Translations under genes and position numbers: made by a program
Assembly: GCF_029892685.1 (NCBI RefSeq)
Contig: NZ_JARXVD010000002.1
Span: forward strand, 248,001 to 312,000
Origin: Mycobacterium sp. OTB74
Lineage (GTDB): Bacteria; Actinomycetota; Actinomycetes; Mycobacteriales; Mycobacteriaceae
Reading direction: 5' to 3'
DNA: 64,000 bases
Notes under the pieces: model-generated
Seen by the model: the letters and a program-made list of their open reading frames with translations, nothing else
Told to the model about the DNA's origin: nothing
Databases searched by the model: none
In this document: positions 26,238 to 34,814 of the stretch, piece by piece
Numbering within the stretch: position 1 is the first letter of the stretch
Layout: each line of letters opens with the position of its first letter

Positions 26238-26332
26238 ATGGGTCCTCCTCACCTGGCTGGCGACGTATCTGGCCAATCGCCGGATCGAAGGCAGCCCCAC
26301 CCCGACACCGGCTGCCGTAGCGTAACCCACGG

Positions 26333-26348
26333 TATACGGACTCGTATA
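26333..26348. promoter_or_regulatory. TATACG-N4-CGTATA palindrome
   Basis: The six-base arms TATACG and CGTATA are perfectly inverted around GACT, 96 bases before the leader ATG of the beta-oxidation operon. CGTATATTT from its right arm recurs at 26488-26496. It is plausible as the binding site of one of the TetR proteins in the cluster. Confidence 0.5.
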
Positions 26349-26484
26349 TTTGGATGGCATCCATGCGGATCTGTGGCGCTGGCATACCGCCGCTGCCAAT
26401 AGTCTGTTCGGGCACCACTGCACGGATTTTCGCTGGGATATCGTCGAGCTGACAACCAATAGCCTGCCAGCTTCTATGCCACGT

Positions 26485-26494
26485 TTACGTATAT
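26485..26494. promoter_or_regulatory. TTACGTATAT element, second copy of the 19820 motif
   Basis: This decamer is the exact reverse complement of the element at 19820-19829 and contains the TACGTA palindrome. It lies about 250 bases upstream of the operon leader start. Confidence 0.35.
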
Positions 26495-26641
26495 TTCGAT
26501 GTCGATCCCTAGTTCGCTGCATGCCTGCGTGCGGCAAGCATGAGCCTGTCGACGGGACGTCGAATCTTGTTGACTGCGAACGGAATAGGCCCTCGCGGCC
26601 CCGGGCCGCAGGAGGACTTAGATGCGCGTATGACGCGTTGG

Positions 26642-27205
26642 TCAGTTGTGTTCAGCCGATACGTCAACAAACCGCGCCAGGGCCGTACGCAGCCGAGGCA
26701 GTTTGCGGCCGGCGTCGAATTCGATCAGAGCCGCCTCGGCGACCATGCCGACCCACAGCTGCGCGCACTGGTGGGAATGTGGCCATCCCATAGCCCGGAA
26801 GTCCGGCTCGCACAGGGCCGCGACGGCTGCGTTGCGCTGGCGAACCTCGTCGGCGATCACCGGCTCGGCGCGGGCCTCAAGGAGTAGCGCCCGCACCCCC
26901 TTTTCGCGCAGGCAGGCATCAAGGTATGTGCGACTGCCCAGGAGTAATCGCTCCCCACCCGGCGCGCAACCAGCGACGGCGGCGAGCGCTCGGGTCTGAA
27001 TTCGGTCATGAAAACCGCGGTGGATGGCCAACAGGTAGCTGGCCCGGTCGCCGAAATGATGGAAGAACGTACCCTTCGACACGCCCGCTTCTTCCACCAC
27101 GCGGTTGACGCTCAGGTCCGACAGGCCCGTGCGCTCGGCCAGGCGTAGTCCGGCATCGACAAGCGACATCCGGGTCCGCTCGGCGGCCTCTTGACGCAGT
27201 GTCAT
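26642..27205 (-). CDS. TetR-family transcriptional regulator
   Basis: The 187-residue regulator has helices at about residues 5-55: AAERTRMSLVDAGLRLAERTGLSDLSVNRVVEEAGVSKGTFFHHFGDRASYLL. The VSKGTFFHHFGD recognition helix is typical. The C-terminal part is a short ligand domain. ATG 27205 is chosen; an upstream extension of nine codons is open. It begins ten bases after the stop of the Mpo1-like gene on the same strand, so the two form an operon that may be self-regulated through the palindrome at 27636-27653. Confidence 0.82.
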   Translation of the reverse strand: MTLRQEAAERTRMSLVDAGLRLAERTGLSDLSVNRVVEEAGVSKGTFFHHFGDRASYLLAIHRGFHDRIQTRALAAVAGCAPGGERLLLGSRTYLDACLREKGVRALLLEARAEPVIADEVRQRNAAVAALCEPDFRAMGWPHSHQCAQLWVGMVAEAALIEFDAGRKLPRLRTALARFVDVSAEHN

Positions 27206-27215
27206 CGGCGCGACA

Positions 27216-27593
27216 TTACCGGTTCCGCACACCCGTGGCCGCCAAGTCCCCGACAGCGCTCCGCTGCCGCGCCGCTCGTCGTTGGCTACGTCTGGCCAGC
27301 ATTTCGCCGTACATCTCAGACACGTGGATCAAGCCGGTCAACTGGTAGGTGAGCCACCCTTTCGGGGTGGACGGCAGATTCTTCTCAAACGCGACATGTC
27401 CCACGATGTTGAGCGCCCAGCCGCCGACAAACATCGGTAACCCGACCTTGGGCTTGGCGAACACCAGCGGCATGCCAAACAAGATCACCGGAGCACCGAT
27501 CAGGTGGGTGGCCCGCACTCCCCTTGAGGTGTGCTGCGTCCGGTAGAACGCGAGCTTTTCGGCGAACGGTGCTTCTGACGGCGGCGCGTACAT
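27216..27593 (-). CDS. Mpo1-like (DUF962/YGL010w) membrane protein
   Basis: A protein of 125 residues shows the Mpo1 pattern: FYRTQHTSRGVRATHLIGAPVILFGMPLV (about 17-45), a second hydrophobic stretch with GGWALNIVGHVAFEKNLPS (about 57-75), and a membrane-associated C-terminus. The conserved His residues (QH, TH, GH) bind iron in yeast Mpo1, a dioxygenase in the alpha-oxidation of 2-hydroxy fatty acids. I take ATG 27593, which has GAGGAGG five bases upstream; ATG 27611 has none. The TetR gene follows, and a TetR palindrome lies 43-60 bases upstream. A role in removing a carbon from fatty or isoprenoid chains is plausible. Confidence 0.72.
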   Translation of the reverse strand: MYAPPSEAPFAEKLAFYRTQHTSRGVRATHLIGAPVILFGMPLVFAKPKVGLPMFVGGWALNIVGHVAFEKNLPSTPKGWLTYQLTGLIHVSEMYGEMLARRSQRRAARQRSAVGDLAATGVRNR

Positions 27594-27635
27594 GGAATCC
27601 TCCTCGGTCATTTGGTTCTACCGAGAGAATAACTA

Positions 27636-27653
27636 TGACTGACCGGTCGGTCA
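27636..27653. promoter_or_regulatory. TetR-type operator palindrome upstream of Mpo1-like gene
   Basis: The 18-base element TGACTGACCGGTCGGTCA is a palindrome around ACCGGT with one mismatched pair. It lies 43-60 bases before ATG 27593. Its core GACCGGTCGGTC also occurs in the palindrome at 16858-16879, suggesting a shared or related TetR protein. Confidence 0.6.
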
Positions 27654-27733
27654 ATGACCTGTCTCGTAGACGACAACGCACCTGTGGCGGCTAAATGCAT
27701 TGGAGCCCAAATTATTCCGGCGCACAACCACAA

Positions 27734-27982
27734 CTACGCAACCATCACCTCTACCGAGAGTCGCGCCCCGAGCGCGTAAACAGTCGGCCAGTCCTTGCAT
27801 TGCACAGCCGATGCCAGCGCGTCGATCAATGGGCTGTCCGCACCCAGTTCCGCCAACCACGACGACACGGTGGCGGCGATCCGTTCGCCGGTCACCGCGA
27901 CCGCACGTCGGCCATGCAGGCGGTCGACCACGACAAAGGTCGGTGCATCGGGGCGCCTGCGGCGGAACTGCTTGATGCTCAT
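27734..27982 (-). CDS. Hypothetical protein of unknown family
   Basis: An 82-residue protein starts MSIKQFRRRRPDAPTFVVVD and continues with RLHGRRAVAVTGERIAATVSSWLAELGADSPLIDALASAVQCKDWPTVYALGARLSVEV in outline. It has a basic start, two or three amphipathic helices, no membrane segment and one cysteine. The amino-acid pattern is gene-like, but I recognise no family. The frame opens further upstream (ATG 28069, MRVLNEWETR), so the start is uncertain, and no good ribosome-binding site is seen at either. It is divergent from the LLM gene at 28206. Confidence 0.5.
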   Translation of the reverse strand: MSIKQFRRRRPDAPTFVVVDRLHGRRAVAVTGERIAATVSSWLAELGADSPLIDALASAVQCKDWPTVYALGARLSVEVMVA

Positions 27983-28205
27983 GCCAATAACACGGTGTAG
28001 CGGCCAAAAAGGTTGAGCCCGCACTCCCGCAAGTTCAACCCGCGTCTCCCATTCATTGAGAACCCTCATTGACAATTGGCCCGCTGTAGTCGAAAGTGCT
28101 AAGCGTCCCGCTCGGAAAAGCTGGCCGTAGCTCGTAAACGTGCCGGCGGCACTGCACGGCTGAACCCCGACAACCACGGCCTCAGGTGGGCCCGGAAGGT
28201 ACGTA

Positions 28206-29336
28206 ATGAGCACTGCTGTGCAGGTCACAGAGCCGTTGAGCGCGGGCCAGGCCGATGACCAGCTCAACGAGCTCGGCTACTACGCCGTGACCAGGCACCC
28301 TGCGGATGTCAGGGTGACCCTGCCGGAAGCCCGCGCGGCGGAGGCGCTCGGTTTGGGCTCTTGCCACATCGGTGAACGCTCCACGGTGAAGGATGCAGCG
28401 GTTCTCTCGGGCGCGCTGGCGGGCAGCAGCTCAAGTCTCGGCATCGCCCCGTCCACCAACCACCACACCCGCCATCCCACCATCACCGCCACCGTCGGAT
28501 CGACGATGCACGCGCTCACCGAAGGCCGCTTCGCCATGGCGTTCGGACGCGGCATGGCCGCGTACTGGAACGCGATTGGTCTTCCGGTGGTGACCGAGGC
28601 CCGGCTACGCGACTTCTTCAGCATCCTGCGCCGACTCTGGGCCGGCGATCTGATCCTCGACCACGACGGCCCCGCCGGGAAGTGGCCGATGCTGCGCCAC
28701 GCGAACGGCCTAGACGACGCGCCACCCATCGGTTTGGTTGCCGTCGGGCCCAAGACCATGGAACTCGCCGGCGAGATCTCCGATTTTGTGGTGCTGCATA
28801 CGTTTTTCTCCGACGAGGCGACAGAGAAGTCGGTCGCGGCTGTGCGTCGGGGCGCTGAACACGCGGGCCGCGATCCCGACAGTGTCCGGATTTGGGCCTG
28901 CTTGGCGACGGTCCCCGACGCGTTGTCACCGGAGGATCAGTTGCGCCGCGGAGTCGGGCGGCTGGCCACCTACTTGCAGGCGTACGCGGACGTGCTGGTC
29001 TCGGCCAACGGCTGGGATCCGGTCGTGTGGGAGCGAATCAAGCAGAGCGAACTGTTCACCACCGCAGCCGCCGCCGGACCAATCGACGCCAGTGCGTCGT
29101 ACGAGACGTTGCAGCGGATCGCCGAGTTGATTCCCGCCGACTGGTTGAACTCGGTGGCATCGGGGTCGCCGCAGAACTGCGCGAGGACCATCACCCGGCA
29201 GTACGACCTCGGCACACACTCGGTGATCATGCATGGCGCAAGTCCGCAGGAACTCGAACCCATCGTGCGGGCATACCGGGCCGAGCGGCCAACGCTGCGC
29301 AGAGCCGTTGCGGCCAATCCTGGCCTATTCGCCTGA
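28206..29336 (+). CDS. LLM-class F420-dependent oxidoreductase
   Basis: The 376-residue protein resembles the mycobacterial TIGR03857-type LLM enzymes. RHPTITATVGSTMHALTEGRFAMAFGRGMAAYWNAIG (about 96-132) is the beta-barrel signature for cofactor binding. PPIGLVAVGPKTMELAGEISDFVVLHTFFSDE follows. Residues 1-22 are a low-similarity leader, and ATG 28206 has GGAAGG six bases upstream. Function in the family: hydride transfer with F420 to unsaturated or carbonyl substrates; the actual substrate is unknown. A TetR gene follows on the same strand after 23 bases and probably belongs to the same transcript. Confidence 0.83.
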   Translation: MSTAVQVTEPLSAGQADDQLNELGYYAVTRHPADVRVTLPEARAAEALGLGSCHIGERSTVKDAAVLSGALAGSSSSLGIAPSTNHHTRHPTITATVGSTMHALTEGRFAMAFGRGMAAYWNAIGLPVVTEARLRDFFSILRRLWAGDLILDHDGPAGKWPMLRHANGLDDAPPIGLVAVGPKTMELAGEISDFVVLHTFFSDEATEKSVAAVRRGAEHAGRDPDSVRIWACLATVPDALSPEDQLRRGVGRLATYLQAYADVLVSANGWDPVVWERIKQSELFTTAAAAGPIDASASYETLQRIAELIPADWLNSVASGSPQNCARTITRQYDLGTHSVIMHGASPQELEPIVRAYRAERPTLRRAVAANPGLFA

Positions 29337-29359
29337 CCAGATCCGGCACACTGGAGGCC

Positions 29360-30061
29360 ATGTCTCCCGAGCACGTCGCCCGCGAGTTCCCGCAGGCCGC
29401 ACGCGCTCGGGCACACTGGCGCGCCGCCGTCACCTCTGCCGCAGTCACAGAATCGGCCGCGGGTACCCGGCTGAACAAGAAGGGCCTTGAGACCCGGGCG
29501 CGTCTGCTCGACGTCGCCATCCGATGTCTGGCCGACAGCGGCGGCGAGCCGGTGTCGGCCAATCACATCGCCAAAGACGCAGGCGTAACCTGGGGCACAC
29601 TGCAGCACCAGTTCGGCGACCTGGACGGCCTCTGGGTGGCGGTGATCACCGAAATTCATTCTCGCAGTTGGCTATCCGATCCAGACACCTGGCCGGTTCG
29701 CAGCGGCACTCTGCGGGAGCAGGTGGCCACGGCCATCGACGCCATCTGGAATTACCTGGCCACCACCGAGGGCCGGGCGCTCACCGCACTACGTATCTCG
29801 CTGCCGCCGCGCCGGTCCGACGTCATCGACGAGTATCCGCTGACCGCAGCCGCTCTCGCCGCTCGCGAGCTCGACTGGGTTCAAGGCTTCGACTACCTGA
29901 TGGACGGGCTCGACCTGGACCCGGACAAGCTGCACCGGGTGCAGTGCCTGCTTCCCGCCGCCATCCGGGGCCTCAGTAACGAACGGGACATCGGCTTCAC
30001 CTCGGATCTCGAGGTCGCCCGGGCAGCCTTGACCGACGCAGTGGTTGCTTTGTTGACCTAG
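29360..30061 (+). CDS. TetR-family transcriptional regulator
   Basis: The protein has 233 residues, with a 40-residue leader and then TetR helices at about residues 42-90: LETRARLLDVAIRCLADSGGEPVSANHIAKDAGVTWGTLQHQFGDLDGLWVAVI. The recognition helix is VTWGTLQHQFGD. The large C-terminal ligand domain shows clustered Leu/Ala helices. ATG 29360 is used although GGAGG is only two bases from it; GTG starts further upstream lack homology. It follows the LLM gene by 23 bases and so probably regulates that operon. The following cyclase-ATPase gene starts about 90 bases downstream on the same strand. Confidence 0.82.
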   Translation: MSPEHVAREFPQAARARAHWRAAVTSAAVTESAAGTRLNKKGLETRARLLDVAIRCLADSGGEPVSANHIAKDAGVTWGTLQHQFGDLDGLWVAVITEIHSRSWLSDPDTWPVRSGTLREQVATAIDAIWNYLATTEGRALTALRISLPPRRSDVIDEYPLTAAALAARELDWVQGFDYLMDGLDLDPDKLHRVQCLLPAAIRGLSNERDIGFTSDLEVARAALTDAVVALLT

Positions 30062-30150
30062 CCGCGGCCCATAGAACCGCTGCCGTGCAGGGTCCCGCGC
30101 CCTATGCTGCTGAACTGGGACCTCAGGGGCCAGAACCCACGGAGGGTCGG

Positions 30151-33100
30151 ATGACTGCAAGGGCCACGTGCCCGATGTGTACCACGGAATTGCGCGAAGG
30201 TGCGCGATTTTGTGACGGCTGCGGGGCGCCCGTGGCGGGACGCGATGCCCATGCGGAGTACAAGCAAGTCACCGTCCTGTTCGCCGATGTGGTCCAGTCG
30301 ATGGACATCGCCTCGGCAGTCGGCGCAGAGCGGTTGCGCGAGATCATCACCAACCTTGCCAACCGATGCGCCGTAGTGATCACGCGCTACAACGGCACGC
30401 TGGACAAGTTCACCGGTAACGGGATCATGGCGACCTTCGGCGCCCCGGTGGCGCAGGAGGATCACGCTTTGCGCGCTTGTCTGGCCGCTCTGGCAATTCA
30501 GGATGCGAGCTTGCCACTGGCTGCCGAGGTGCGCCGCCGTGACGGCGTCGAGTTGAGATTGAGGATCGGCCTGAATTCAGGACGGGTTGTCGCCGGCGAA
30601 ATCGGCTCACTCGCGGGCGTTTACACTCCGGTCGGCCACGCGGTTGGCATGGCCCAGCGGATGGAGTCGGTCGCACCTCCGGGCGGGGTGATGGTCAGTG
30701 AATCCACCGCTCACCTGGTACAGGGTCGCGCGGCGTTGAGCGACCCACAATTGGTGCACATCAAGGGTTTCGAAGATCCGGTGACTGCGCAACTACTGCT
30801 GGATGTACGTCGCGAGGCGCCCGACATGCCCCTGGAGCAATCGACATTGGTCGGTCGCAGCCGCGAATTGGCTGCCCTGACCGGTGAACTCGAGCGGGCG
30901 ATCGGCGGCCGTGGCCGGGTTGTAGACATTGTCGGGTCGCCAGGCATCGGTAAGAGCAGGCTCGTCGCGGAGATGGCCAGGATCGCCAATGAGCGCGGGG
31001 TGGAAGTGATCTCCGCAGCCTGCGAATCGCACGACACCGATGTCCCACTGGGCGTGGCAGTGCGCCTGTTGCGGGAGACGTTCGGGGTAGCCGGCACCGA
31101 ACCCGGCGTCGCTCGGACGAAGCTTCGGGCACTGTTCGCAGACAGTGACGCTGACGACGTACTGTTGCTGGACGACCTGCTCGGCATCAGAGACATTGCT
31201 GAGCCGATGCCCGACATCGCACCTCAGGCAGGCAAGCGGCGAGTGGACCGGTTGATCAATACCGTTCTGCTGGAACGAAAGTCACCTGCGCTCTACATCA
31301 TCGAAGACGTGCACTGGATCGACGCGGCTAGCGATGCCGTGCTCGCCGAGTTGATCTGCGTGCTATCGCAGACCCCTTCACTGGTGCTGATCACCCATCG
31401 GCCACAACTGCCCGGCGCACTCCTACGGACGGCGAAGTCAACAACGATAGTGCCTGCGCCACTTACCGATATCGACACCGCTGCTCTGGTCGGCGAACTG
31501 CTCGGCCCAGACGCAACGACCGCGGGACTGGTTAGCCAGATCTGCGAGCACGCGGACGGCAATCCGTTCTTCGCGGAGGAGATCGTCCGTGACCTCGCCG
31601 CACGCGGTGTCCTGACCGGCAGCCGGGGCTCCTTTGCGTGTCCCGCTCATCCGGCCCAGGTGACGGTACCGGCGACCCTCGAAGCCGCTATCACAGCGCG
31701 CATCGATCGTCTTGATTCCACCGTCAAACGGGCACTCAACACTGCCGCCGTCGCCGGTACATCGTTTGATGCCGCTCTGATCGCTCATGCGATTGGGTGC
31801 GACGCCGACGCCTCGTTGGCAGCCTTGGTCGAGGCCGAGCTGATCGGCCACACCGGGCATGCTCCGCACGTTCAGTACGCTTTCCGGCATCCGCTGATTC
31901 GAACCGTTGCCTATCAATCGCAACTCAAATCTGTTCGAACCGAACAACATCGGCGGCTTGCTGTGGCGATCCAACAGCGCGAGGCTCAGGCCCTTGACCA
32001 GAGCGCTGCGGTGATCGCGGGTCATCTGGAGGTCGCTGGGGATCTTCGTGAGGCGTACCTGTGGCACATGCGAGCCGCAACGTGGTTGTCCCAACGCAAT
32101 ATTCGCGCCGCCCGCACCAGTTGGCAACACGCCCGCGATATCGCTGACAGCCTGCCGACCACCGACGGCGACCGGGCCGCGATGCAGACGACGACTCGAA
32201 TAATGCTGTGCGCGACGGCATGGCGAGTGGGCATCGCGACTGCAGACACGGGTTTCGATGAGCTTCAACAGCTGTGCGGCGCATCTGGTGACGCGCTGTC
32301 ACAGACGATCACCACGGCATTGCTGGTGTCGGCCCGCCACCGCGACGGCGACGTCGCGGGGGCCTTCCTCCTTGCCAAGGAGGTTGTCGCGTGGGCTGAT
32401 TCGTTCGGTGACGACGACACGGCGATTCGCCTCATGGCTAATGTGACCGTGGTCATCCTCAGTGTTGGAGAGACGAACGAGGTGCTGCGGATCGCGCAGC
32501 GAATCATCGACCTGGCCGATGGCGACCCCGCCAAAGGGCATCTCCCACACAGCAGTATCGGTTCGCCGCTGGCGTTGGCCACAATGACCAGGGGCGCTGC
32601 GCGCGCCGCGTTCGGCACCGACGGATGGAAGGACGACTTGCAACGCGCCGTGACCATGGCACGTGGGTTCGATCTGACGTCTAGGGCCATGGTCACGTCG
32701 TTCGTGCACCTGGTCACCACATTGCAGGGCTGGCTGACACCGGATGCCTCAGCTGCCGACGAATCCGAGGAGATTCTCCGGTTGGCCGAGCAGCGCGGCG
32801 ACGACTTGACACTTGCAGCGGCCTGCATGCTCCGCGGAGCAGTGCTGCGGCACCGCACCGATTCCGACGCAACGGCGGGACTGCAAATGTTGGCGCGGGC
32901 GCGAGAACTCGCCGCGAATGTCGGTGTGCGGGCGTGGAATCCACCCATCGACATCGAAACCGCGAAGGCCAAGGTCGATGCCGGCGAGCTCGACGAAGCC
33001 ATTGCCATGTTGCGCGGCCTTGTCGATGACCTCAAAAACGGCGAGCTGGGTTGGTACGGCGTCGCAACCACCGCGTTGGTGCAGGCGCTGCTCGCTCGTG

Positions 33101-33330
33101 GCCGTGACAACGACGCACAAGCCGCCGAGACTGCCATCGATCGACTCGACCAGGTACCGATCGATGCCGGTGTCGTAGCGCACGAACTGATCGGCCTGAG
33201 GCTCCGTGCCCTTCTGGCGCAGGCTCGCGGCAATGATGTCCGTTACGTCCAGTATCGGGACCGTTACCGCGACGAGGCGAGAACACTTGGCTTCGAAGGG
33301 CATATCGCCTGGGCTGAAGCGATGCCATGA
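30151..33330 (+). CDS. Adenylate/guanylate-cyclase-domain ATPase regulator (zinc ribbon + CHD + AAA/NB + TPR)
   Basis: The 1059-residue protein starts with a zinc-ribbon (C7, C10, C21, C24: CPMC...CDGCG). The class III cyclase domain (about 36-200) has the first metal Asp at D46 (FADVVQS). At the second, the usual GDG is GNG (N90 in FTGNGIMATFG), and the motif HAVGMAQRME replaces DxVNLAARM. An ATPase domain follows with Walker A GSPGIGKS (262-269) and a D-rich IIEDVHWID. The last 400 or so residues are helical TPR-like repeats. It resembles signalling ATPases of mycobacteria. Loss of D90 may make the cyclase inactive or a cNMP sensor. ATG 30151 has GGAGGG upstream. Confidence 0.85.
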   Translation: MTARATCPMCTTELREGARFCDGCGAPVAGRDAHAEYKQVTVLFADVVQSMDIASAVGAERLREIITNLANRCAVVITRYNGTLDKFTGNGIMATFGAPVAQEDHALRACLAALAIQDASLPLAAEVRRRDGVELRLRIGLNSGRVVAGEIGSLAGVYTPVGHAVGMAQRMESVAPPGGVMVSESTAHLVQGRAALSDPQLVHIKGFEDPVTAQLLLDVRREAPDMPLEQSTLVGRSRELAALTGELERAIGGRGRVVDIVGSPGIGKSRLVAEMARIANERGVEVISAACESHDTDVPLGVAVRLLRETFGVAGTEPGVARTKLRALFADSDADDVLLLDDLLGIRDIAEPMPDIAPQAGKRRVDRLINTVLLERKSPALYIIEDVHWIDAASDAVLAELICVLSQTPSLVLITHRPQLPGALLRTAKSTTIVPAPLTDIDTAALVGELLGPDATTAGLVSQICEHADGNPFFAEEIVRDLAARGVLTGSRGSFACPAHPAQVTVPATLEAAITARIDRLDSTVKRALNTAAVAGTSFDAALIAHAIGCDADASLAALVEAELIGHTGHAPHVQYAFRHPLIRTVAYQSQLKSVRTEQHRRLAVAIQQREAQALDQSAAVIAGHLEVAGDLREAYLWHMRAATWLSQRNIRAARTSWQHARDIADSLPTTDGDRAAMQTTTRIMLCATAWRVGIATADTGFDELQQLCGASGDALSQTITTALLVSARHRDGDVAGAFLLAKEVVAWADSFGDDDTAIRLMANVTVVILSVGETNEVLRIAQRIIDLADGDPAKGHLPHSSIGSPLALATMTRGAARAAFGTDGWKDDLQRAVTMARGFDLTSRAMVTSFVHLVTTLQGWLTPDASAADESEEILRLAEQRGDDLTLAAACMLRGAVLRHRTDSDATAGLQMLARARELAANVGVRAWNPPIDIETAKAKVDAGELDEAIAMLRGLVDDLKNGELGWYGVATTALVQALLARGRDNDAQAAETAIDRLDQVPIDAGVVAHELIGLRLRALLAQARGNDVRYVQYRDRYRDEARTLGFEGHIAWAEAMP

Positions 33331-33365
33331 CGAGGCGCCGTCCGCCGGATACAGAAGGGTAGAAA

Positions 33366-33770
33366 ATGGAGCAGGCAAACCTCTTTGAGTTCACGGACGG
33401 ACATGTGGGCGGCGACCAGGTGTTCTACTCGAATACAAGTGACCTCGGACCACCGCAGTTCATCCATGTGTCTTCCGACGGAACACGCACGGTGTTCACC
33501 CCGGACCAGATCGATACGCGCACAACCGCACTCGGCATCGAGGTCACGGTTACCCTGGAGAATGTGGTCAACGATCACACCAAAACACTTACGGTGCTGA
33601 TCCCGGTCACCATGTTGGCGACGGGCGACCGAGTGCTGGTCAATACGCTGGGTGTGGTGACAACCACCACGACGACGTCAGCCGGCCCACCGCCCGGTGT
33701 AAGTCAGACGCATCTCGCGCTGGACCTCCACGGCATGGCCAAGCAGGTCGTCTTCCCGACGGGCACTTAG
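33366..33770 (+). CDS. Hypothetical protein next to cyclase-ATPase
   Basis: The 134-residue protein from ATG 33366 (MEQANLFEF...) is mostly beta strand with Asp/Thr-rich loops, a run of Thr/Val (LGVVTTTTTTSAGPPPG, about 95-112) and a final LALDLHGMAK. No membrane segment or signal peptide is visible. AGAAGGG lies six bases before the start, and the gene follows the cyclase-ATPase by 35 bases, so it is likely the second gene of that transcript. I recognise no family. Confidence 0.6.
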   Translation: MEQANLFEFTDGHVGGDQVFYSNTSDLGPPQFIHVSSDGTRTVFTPDQIDTRTTALGIEVTVTLENVVNDHTKTLTVLIPVTMLATGDRVLVNTLGVVTTTTTTSAGPPPGVSQTHLALDLHGMAKQVVFPTGT

Positions 33771-33806
33771 CAAGATAACCGTTGTTTCACAACATGTTTC
33801 ATTGGG

Positions 33807-34814
33807 TCATCGACGCTCGCAGGCCCATACCGCGATGCAGCGATCTCTGACGTACCACGTCTGGGCGACTTTGAGATCCAGTGCGCTCGCGAGCCGCGGG
33901 CCGTCGTCTGCCGTGCGGGCAACGAAGCGCCAGTTGTAAAGCCAGTCGGCGGGCAGTGAATCGAAATGCCGCCGGTCCTTCAGACAGAAGATCAGCTGGC
34001 CGCCTTCGGCGAGGAGCGGAAGGAAGTTTCGCACGGTGTGCAGGAGCAGGTCATCACTCAGATAATCGAAGAGGCCGAACGAGTAGATGATGTCGAACGG
34101 ACCGTCCGAGCCGACCGCGTCGACCACATCACCGCCTGCAATGGCGTCACCGATCACTGTGCGCACGCGGTGATCCGGCGCGGCGGCGTCGAGTGAAACA
34201 CGAGCGAACTCGAGGGGACGCGGGTCGCGATCAACGAGAGTGGCTTCCACATTCTGCAGCGCCACAGGACTCATTTCCCGAAGCTCCCGCGCGGCACCGG
34301 CAGCGATGGACAGAATCCGCAGCGGGCGGGTGGCAGCTAGGGCGCGCTCCTCAAGCACGCTTGACAGCAGGTCTTTTCGTGCCGTTACCGCCTGGGCGAG
34401 AGGAGCGGAAGCAAACCAGGCGTCGGAGTACCGGCCGGCCGCGGTGCGCGAGGTGGCGTGCGGTCGTTGGTCATAGGCGAGCTCCAGGATCGCGTAGTCG
34501 CCCGGATATCCGAATGGCCGGGTCAGCGCATGGCGGGCCGTGCCGCAGACTTCGTAAAAGCGCTCAAAGCCTCGCCTCGCCGCTGCGCCCAGCGATCGGA
34601 ACGCCTCGACATCGTCCACGAACATGCGTGCGGTCTGAACGGCGCGCGAACCGATGAAATCGGCGTGCGCGACCTCGATCGCGGCAACCGACGAAGCCCG
34701 AATCACCCGCTCAGAGAACGCGGCCGCTGCCGCCGTGACCGCCGGCTCGAGCGCGGCTATCGCCGGACCATCCGGTGCGACTTGGGGTTCCGTCATTATG
34801 AACGTGTCAACCAT
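33807..34814 (-). CDS. SAM-dependent methyltransferase (EF/hydroxypalmitate methyl ester-type)
   Basis: The 335-residue protein carries a class I methyltransferase core in its second half: motif I LSIAAGAARELREM (about 168-181), the acidic residue after strand 2 (TLVDRDPRPLEFARV), GDAIAGGDVVDAVGSDGPFDIIYSFGLFDYLSDD and an LLAEGGQLIF strand. The N-terminal half is helical (TARHALTRPFGYPGDYAILE near 90). It resembles the extracellular factor/3-hydroxypalmitic acid methyl ester biosynthesis group. The ATG 34814 start has AGGAG eight bases upstream. Its 5' end faces the restriction endonuclease gene, and the intergenic region of about 230 bases is their shared promoter area. The substrate is not determined. 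Confidence 0.68.
   Translation of the reverse strand: MVDTFIMTEPQVAPDGPAIAALEPAVTAAAAAFSERVIRASSVAAIEVAHADFIGSRAVQTARMFVDDVEAFRSLGAAARRGFERFYEVCGTARHALTRPFGYPGDYAILELAYDQRPHATSRTAAGRYSDAWFASAPLAQAVTARKDLLSSVLEERALAATRPLRILSIAAGAARELREMSPVALQNVEATLVDRDPRPLEFARVSLDAAAPDHRVRTVIGDAIAGGDVVDAVGSDGPFDIIYSFGLFDYLSDDLLLHTVRNFLPLLAEGGQLIFCLKDRRHFDSLPADWLYNWRFVARTADDGPRLASALDLKVAQTWYVRDRCIAVWACERR

Larger units (their letters stand above)
26238..26641. other. 404-base region holding the presumed promoter of the beta-oxidation operon
   Basis: No convincing gene is seen; the open frames on either strand lack family-like sequence. The segment is unusually AT-rich in places. It carries the palindrome at 26333-26348 and a second TTACGTATAT element at 26485-26494, both likely to control the operon that starts at 26237. 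The far end meets the TetR gene at 26642. Confidence 0.45.
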
